Below, one piece after another: positions 60,295 through 64,000 of a stretch of DNA of 64,000 nt. The stretch spans positions 1 to 64,000 of the forward strand of contig NZ_VAVZ01000017.1 in assembly GCF_005771525.1 (NCBI RefSeq). Direction: 5' to 3'. The position numbers and the translations under genes were made by a program. The notes beneath the pieces were generated by a model, which did not search any database, had not been told where the DNA came from, and was given only the letters and a program-made list of their open reading frames with translations. The stretch's first letter is position 1; every line of letters begins with the position of its first letter. Origin of the DNA: Nesterenkonia salmonea. GTDB taxonomy: Bacteria; Actinomycetota; Actinomycetes; Actinomycetales; Micrococcaceae.

Positions 60295-62622
60295 CTAGGC
60301 CTCAACACGACCGAACTTCGAAGGAATGACTGAGCTCCAAGCCTCTTTGAGCTCGTCGAGGCCGATGCCGAAGCTCCCGTCAGAGAACGGTCCTGCGACT
60401 TCAATGCCCCCGGACTCGGCGTCTACTACTCCCAAGCGCAGCGCGGGGAATCCACGTGCGGTGGTCATATCGGTGAAGCGCAGTTCCTCCGAGCGTGGCA
60501 GCGAGACCAAGACGCGTCCCTGTGACTCACTGAACAGCGCGGTGAAAGGGTCCAAGCCGTCCCGCTCACAGAGTTCATGCACCGAGGTGCGGGACCCCAC
60601 ACCGAAGCGCAAACTCATCTCAGCCAAGGCGGCAGCTAGCCCTCCTTCTGAGAGGTCGTGGGCGGCGTCGATCATCCCATCGCGCGAAGCGTTGATGAGG
60701 ATCTCGCCGAGAACCTTCTCCGCGTTGAGGTCCAACGCAGGTGGCATTCCGCCGAGGTGGCCTCGCTGACGGGCGAACTCAGAACCGTCGAGTTCATCGC
60801 GCGTGGTGCCCAGCAGGTAGATCGCCTGACCGTCAGCCCACCTCTGGAAGCCAGATGGTGTGCGCCGTGAGACGTCGTCGAACTTGCCCAGTACTCCGAC
60901 TACTGGAGTCGGGTGGATGGCCCGTCCAGCGGTCTGGTTGTAGAGGCTCACGTTACCGCCGGTCACCGGGATGCCGAGTTCCATGCAGGCATCGGCTAGA
61001 CCACGAACAGCTTCGGCGAACTGCCACATGACTTCTGGGTCTTCCGGAGAGCCGAAGTTCAGGCAATCGCTGACGGCCAGGGGTACTGCTCCGGCAGTTG
61101 CTACGTTGCGATAGGCCTCCGCCAGAGCTAGCTGTGCACCTGTATAGGGGTCCAGGTAGGCGTAGCGATCATTGCAGTCTGTCGCCAACCCCACACCGAG
61201 GCCGGTTTCCTCATCTACTCGTATGACACCGGAATCGTCGGGCTGGGACAGCGCGGTGTTGCCGCCCACGAACCGATCGAACTGGTCAGTGACCCAAGAC
61301 TTGTCAGCCATATTCGGACTCGACATCAGCTCTAGTACTGCTTCGCCGAGGTCTTCAGCTGTAGCGGGAAGACCCTGTCCGGCTTCTGAGGAGCGGAAGG
61401 TATCTGCCTGGAGCGTATCCTGCCAGGTTGGCCGGTGGTAAGGGCGCTCGTAGACGGGACCGTCGTGGGCGACAGTGCGTGGGTCGACGTCGACAATCGT
61501 CTCGCCGTCCCATTCAATAATGAGTCGTCCGGTGTCCGTCACCTCACCAAGCCAAGAGAACTCAACACCCCATGTGGACATGACGGCTTCGAACGCTTCA
61601 GCGTTTTCTGGTGTCACGACTGCCATCATGCGTTCCTGGGACTCCGACATGAGGATCTCGCCAGGTGTCAGAGTGGGGTCGCGTAGGAGCACGTCCGTCA
61701 GTTCCACATGCATGCCGCCCTCACCATTGGAGGCCAGCTCTGATGTGGCGCAGCTGATGCCGGCTGCGCCGAGGTCTTGGATGCCCTCGACCAAATTGTT
61801 GTGGAACAGCTCCAGGCAGCACTCAATGAGTACCTTCTCAGCGAAGGGGTCGCCAACCTGAACGGCCGGGCGCTTAGAGGGTTTGGTGTCGTCGAATGAC
61901 TCAGAAGCCAGAACGGATGCGCCACCGATGCCGTCACCGCCGGTGCGCGCCCCGAAGAGCACAACTTTATTGCCGACCCCGGAGGCGTTGGCCAGGCGGA
62001 GATCCTCGTGCTTCATCACGCCCACAGCTAGGGCATTGACCAGCGGGTTCTGTTGGTAGACGGAATCGAAGACCACCTCACCGCCAATATTGGGAAGCCC
62101 CAGTGAGTTGCCGTAACCGCCGATTCCGGCAACCACTCCGGGAAGCACACGCTGAGTGTCCGGATGGTCAATATCGCCAAAGCGAAGCGGGTCCATCACC
62201 GCCACCGGACGGGCACCCATAGAGATGATGTCGCGGACAATCCCGCCTATGCCAGTCGCAGCGCCCTGATAGGGCTCCACATAGCTGGGGTGGTTATGTG
62301 ACTCGATCTTAAATGTCACCGCCCAACCATCGCCGAGGTCCGTGACTCCAGCGTTTTCGCCGATTCCCACCATGAGGTCTTTTTTCATCTCTTCGGTGAC
62401 TTTGTCGCCGAACTGACGCAGGTGAACCTTTGACGATTTGTACGAGCAGTGCTCAGACCACATCACCGAGTACATTGCGAGCTCTGCGGCAGTGGGGCGC
62501 CGACCGAGGATATCGAGGATGCGTTCGTACTCATCCGCTTTCAGCCCGAGCTCGGCCCACGGCAGTTCGGTATCCGGAGTGTTCCCGGCGTTTTCTACTG
62601 TGTCAATGTTGAAATCGCTCAC
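60295..62622 (-). CDS. purL: Phosphoribosylformylglycinamidine synthase subunit PurL
   Basis: A 775-residue small-type Pur[21 protein letters not shown], then [12 protein letters not shown]-like, [20 protein letters not shown] and [15 protein letters not shown]; the ATP-binding GNVSLYNQT and [13 protein letters not shown] lie in the second half. It works with PurS and PurQ to make FGAM from FGAR, glutamine and ATP. Its start overlaps the purQ stop by four bases. Confidence 0.97.
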   Translation of the reverse strand: MSDFNIDTVENAGNTPDTELPWAELGLKADEYERILDILGRRPTAAELAMYSVMWSEHCSYKSSKVHLRQFGDKVTEEMKKDLMVGIGENAGVTDLGDGWAVTFKIESHNHPSYVEPYQGAATGIGGIVRDIISMGARPVAVMDPLRFGDIDHPDTQRVLPGVVAGIGGYGNSLGLPNIGGEVVFDSVYQQNPLVNALAVGVMKHEDLRLANASGVGNKVVLFGARTGGDGIGGASVLASESFDDTKPSKRPAVQVGDPFAEKVLIECCLELFHNNLVEGIQDLGAAGISCATSELASNGEGGMHVELTDVLLRDPTLTPGEILMSESQERMMAVVTPENAEAFEAVMSTWGVEFSWLGEVTDTGRLIIEWDGETIVDVDPRTVAHDGPVYERPYHRPTWQDTLQADTFRSSEAGQGLPATAEDLGEAVLELMSSPNMADKSWVTDQFDRFVGGNTALSQPDDSGVIRVDEETGLGVGLATDCNDRYAYLDPYTGAQLALAEAYRNVATAGAVPLAVSDCLNFGSPEDPEVMWQFAEAVRGLADACMELGIPVTGGNVSLYNQTAGRAIHPTPVVGVLGKFDDVSRRTPSGFQRWADGQAIYLLGTTRDELDGSEFARQRGHLGGMPPALDLNAEKVLGEILINASRDGMIDAAHDLSEGGLAAALAEMSLRFGVGSRTSVHELCERDGLDPFTALFSESQGRVLVSLPRSEELRFTDMTTARGFPALRLGVVDAESGGIEVAGPFSDGSFGIGLDELKEAWSSVIPSKFGRVEA

Positions 62623-63395
62623 GCATTTCCCCCTGTCAGTGACGAGACCACGGAGGTGAAAATCGTCAACCCGTCTGTTCCGTCGCGGAGCCCAGTGGCG
62701 TCGTCCGGACCGTAACCGGCTTCCACAGCGTGCTCCGGATGCGGCATCAGGCCCACCACGTTGCCGCGCTCATTGGTCACTCCAGCAATGTCATTCTTCG
62801 AGCCATTGGGAGATGCGCCCACGTAACGGAAAACTACCCGGCCCTGGTCTTCCAAAGCGTGGAGGGTGGCGTCGTCGACGACGTACTGCCCGTCCTGGTT
62901 CTTCATGGGCACGGTGATGAGCTCATTCTGGGTGAACTGCGAGGTCCATGCAGTCTCGGTGTTCTCAACCCGTAGCACCTGGTCGCGGCAGGTGAACTTG
63001 AGGTGGTCATTCTTGATCATCGAGCCGGGCAGCAGGTGAGCTTCAGTGAGGATCTGGAAGCCATTGCAGATGCCCAGTACAGGTAGAGGTGAACCGGCGA
63101 CTGCGCCAGCCTCGGTGATGATCGTGTTCATCACTGGTGCGAAGCGAGCGATCGCGCCGGCGCGCAGATAGTCGCCGTAGCTAAACCCACCGGGAAGGAT
63201 GACGGCATCCACCCCATGCAGGGCATCCTCGGCGTGCCATAGCGGGACGGGGGTCCCCCCACCTAGACGGACAGCCCGGGCGGCGTCGCGGTCATCGAGC
63301 GTGCCGGGGAAGGTGACGACGCCGATGCGAGCACCGGCAAGCGGAGAGGTTTCAGGAGCGGTGTGATCGCCGATGAGGGGAGTTTCTGCGGTCAT
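62619..63395 (-). CDS. purQ: Phosphoribosylformylglycinamidine synthase subunit PurQ (glutaminase)
   Basis: A 258-residue class I glutamine amidotransferase: [40 protein letters not shown], nucleophile Cys in [13 protein letters not shown] and the His in [11 protein letters not shown]. It supplies ammonia to PurL. The first 25 residues are a short extension before the usual start. Confidence 0.96.
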   Translation of the reverse strand: MTAETPLIGDHTAPETSPLAGARIGVVTFPGTLDDRDAARAVRLGGGTPVPLWHAEDALHGVDAVILPGGFSYGDYLRAGAIARFAPVMNTIITEAGAVAGSPLPVLGICNGFQILTEAHLLPGSMIKNDHLKFTCRDQVLRVENTETAWTSQFTQNELITVPMKNQDGQYVVDDATLHALEDQGRVVFRYVGASPNGSKNDIAGVTNERGNVVGLMPHPEHAVEAGYGPDDATGLRDGTDGLTIFTSVVSSLTGGNA

Positions 63396-63401
63396 GTGCG
63401 G

Positions 63402-63656
63402 TTACAGGTCCTCAGCTACGGTGACGGAGACGACGTCCTCGATCACCGGGTTGGAGAGCATCTCAGCTGCCGCCGTGCGGGCCGATTCTAGAAGCTCCTC
63501 GGTGACTTCACCGTCGACGGTGAGTTCGAACCGTTTGCCTTGGCGCACACTGGAGAAACCAGTGAATCCAAGGTGGGGGAGTGCGTTGGCGATGGCCTTG
63601 CCCTGCGGATCGAGGATCTCAGGCTTGGGCATGACCTCGACGACGATCGTAGGCAC
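63402..63656 (-). CDS. purS: Phosphoribosylformylglycinamidine synthase subunit PurS
   Basis: An 84-residue protein (PTIVVEVMPKPEILDPQGKA, then LPHLGFTGFSSVRQGKRFEL) that bridges PurL and PurQ. Translation starts at GTG 63656, with CAGGAGAC upstream. It is the first gene of the purSQL operon. Confidence 0.95.
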   Translation of the reverse strand: MPTIVVEVMPKPEILDPQGKAIANALPHLGFTGFSSVRQGKRFELTVDGEVTEELLESARTAAAEMLSNPVIEDVVSVTVAEDL

Positions 63657-63734
63657 GTATGTCTCCTGGGGCTGATGTTCGGAATGGACCAGCTCACAAT
63701 CCTACCTGGGAGCGCCGTGTGCGCGCCTCCAGCC

Positions 63735-63785
63735 GGTTTTCAGGGGGTTATTGAGTCTTCAGCTTTCTATAGACACCTGAAAACC
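63735..63785. promoter_or_regulatory. Inverted repeat in the divergent purS promoter
   Basis: GGTTTTCAGG at 63735-63744 and CCTGAAAACC at 63776-63785 are exact reverse complements 31 bases apart, between purS and the rightward gene at 63826. A paired regulator site is possible; I know of no matching consensus. Confidence 0.4.
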
Positions 63786-63825
63786 CCACACCAACCTGAC
63801 AAGTGAACAGGAGGGGAGGAACCTG

Positions 63826-64000
63826 GTGGTAGACCAAGCGGAGGCCTTGTGGCAGCGCCGTTCGATCCGCCGTGCGCTCGACGCCGTGACTGGCGCGGTG
63901 CTGGGATCCCTCGGCGTGCGGGTGAGCGATAGCGGTACGGGCTTGTATGGGGGAGTCGTTGGACAAAGAAGGGAAATGAGTGATGTCAGCAGAGACAACA
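63826..64000 (+). CDS. Start of an unidentified gene, cut by the window edge
   Basis: A GTG at 63826 follows a strong GAGGGGAGGA ribosome binding site, and the frame stays open for 58 codons to the window end (VDQAEALWQRRSIRRALDAV, then GLYGGVVGQRREMSD). The sequence is rich in Arg and Val, and I recognise no family. Because another ATG with a weak site lies near 63976, the true gene may begin there instead. Confidence 0.4.
   Translation, partial: MVDQAEALWQRRSIRRALDAVTGAVLGSLGVRVSDSGTGLYGGVVGQRREMSDVSRDN

Noticed and set aside
1-64000. tRNA, rRNA, CRISPR arrays, insertion sequences
   Set aside because: By eye I found no tRNA-like cloverleaf, spaced repeats or transposase; a covariance-model scan would be decisive.

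Overview
The window reads as chromosome from a high-GC Gram-positive bacterium (Actinomycetota), most likely of the order Micrococcales. The signs are a BTAD/AfsR-type regulator, a LAXTG (sortase E-type) surface protein, an actinobacterial arsenate-reductase signature, a Streptomyces-style PHO box, WXG100-like proteins, an E1-alpha/E1-beta/E2 branched-chain dehydrogenase operon, separate purS/purQ/purL genes and many GTG/TTG starts. The genus is inference. Gene density is high and no gene-free stretch exceeds 300 bases. I saw no rRNA, tRNA, CRISPR, insertion sequence or prophage; one small holin-family membrane protein is not evidence of a phage.

Layout. 1-5.5 kb: a stub lipoprotein, an XRE regulator with a membrane partner, a SurA_N-type lipoprotein, a Pr6Pr membrane protein, a VOC protein, and purB overlapping a sugar O-acetyltransferase. 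5.7-7.8 kb: a WXG100-like protein and a large protein joining a WXG-like helical domain to an alpha/beta hydrolase. 7.8-16.7 kb: a HisC/Pat aminotransferase, the 2-oxoacid dehydrogenase operon, a CitE-like lyase and a 3-hydroxyisobutyryl-CoA hydrolase, which together suggest branched-chain amino acid breakdown; then an OmpR-type regulator with a degenerate receiver. 16.7-32.4 kb: a sortase substrate, an aldo/keto reductase, a 1005-residue BTAD/NB-ARC regulator, a DHA2 efflux pump with an FMN reductase, a shortened aminoglycoside phosphotransferase, a GNAT, a DUF4031-HD fusion, a decayed quinone reductase, a TetR/DrrAB-like cassette, a thioesterase and a MOSC/NERD pair.

32.4-42.3 kb: a VTT membrane protein, a TM2 protein, an ABC exporter with its TetR regulator and palindromic operators, and then the most interesting locus. 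There a GntR/FCD regulator, two Asp/Glu-racemase/maleate-isomerase paralogs (one lacking the second catalytic Cys), a D-2-hydroxyacid dehydrogenase, an amidase and a DUF3830 protein are linked by two identical 14-bp operators. It looks like an uncharacterised small-acid or amide catabolic pathway.

42.3-48.7 kb: pstS-pstC-pstA-pstB with a PHO box and a 15-bp stem-loop between pstS and pstC, followed by a mycothiol-type arsenate reductase gene overlapping pstB, and a divergent ArsO-like flavoprotein; phosphate uptake and arsenate handling appear physically coupled. 48.8-64 kb: a disrupted potassium channel gene, Cys-poor rpmB-rpmG-rpsN, hup, a CopD-CtaG fusion, an NHLRC2-like thioredoxin/NHL protein, a NatAB-like exporter, a flavodoxin, a cysteine-desulfurase-like enzyme, an aldo/keto reductase, purS-purQ-purL, and the start of an unidentified gene at the right edge.
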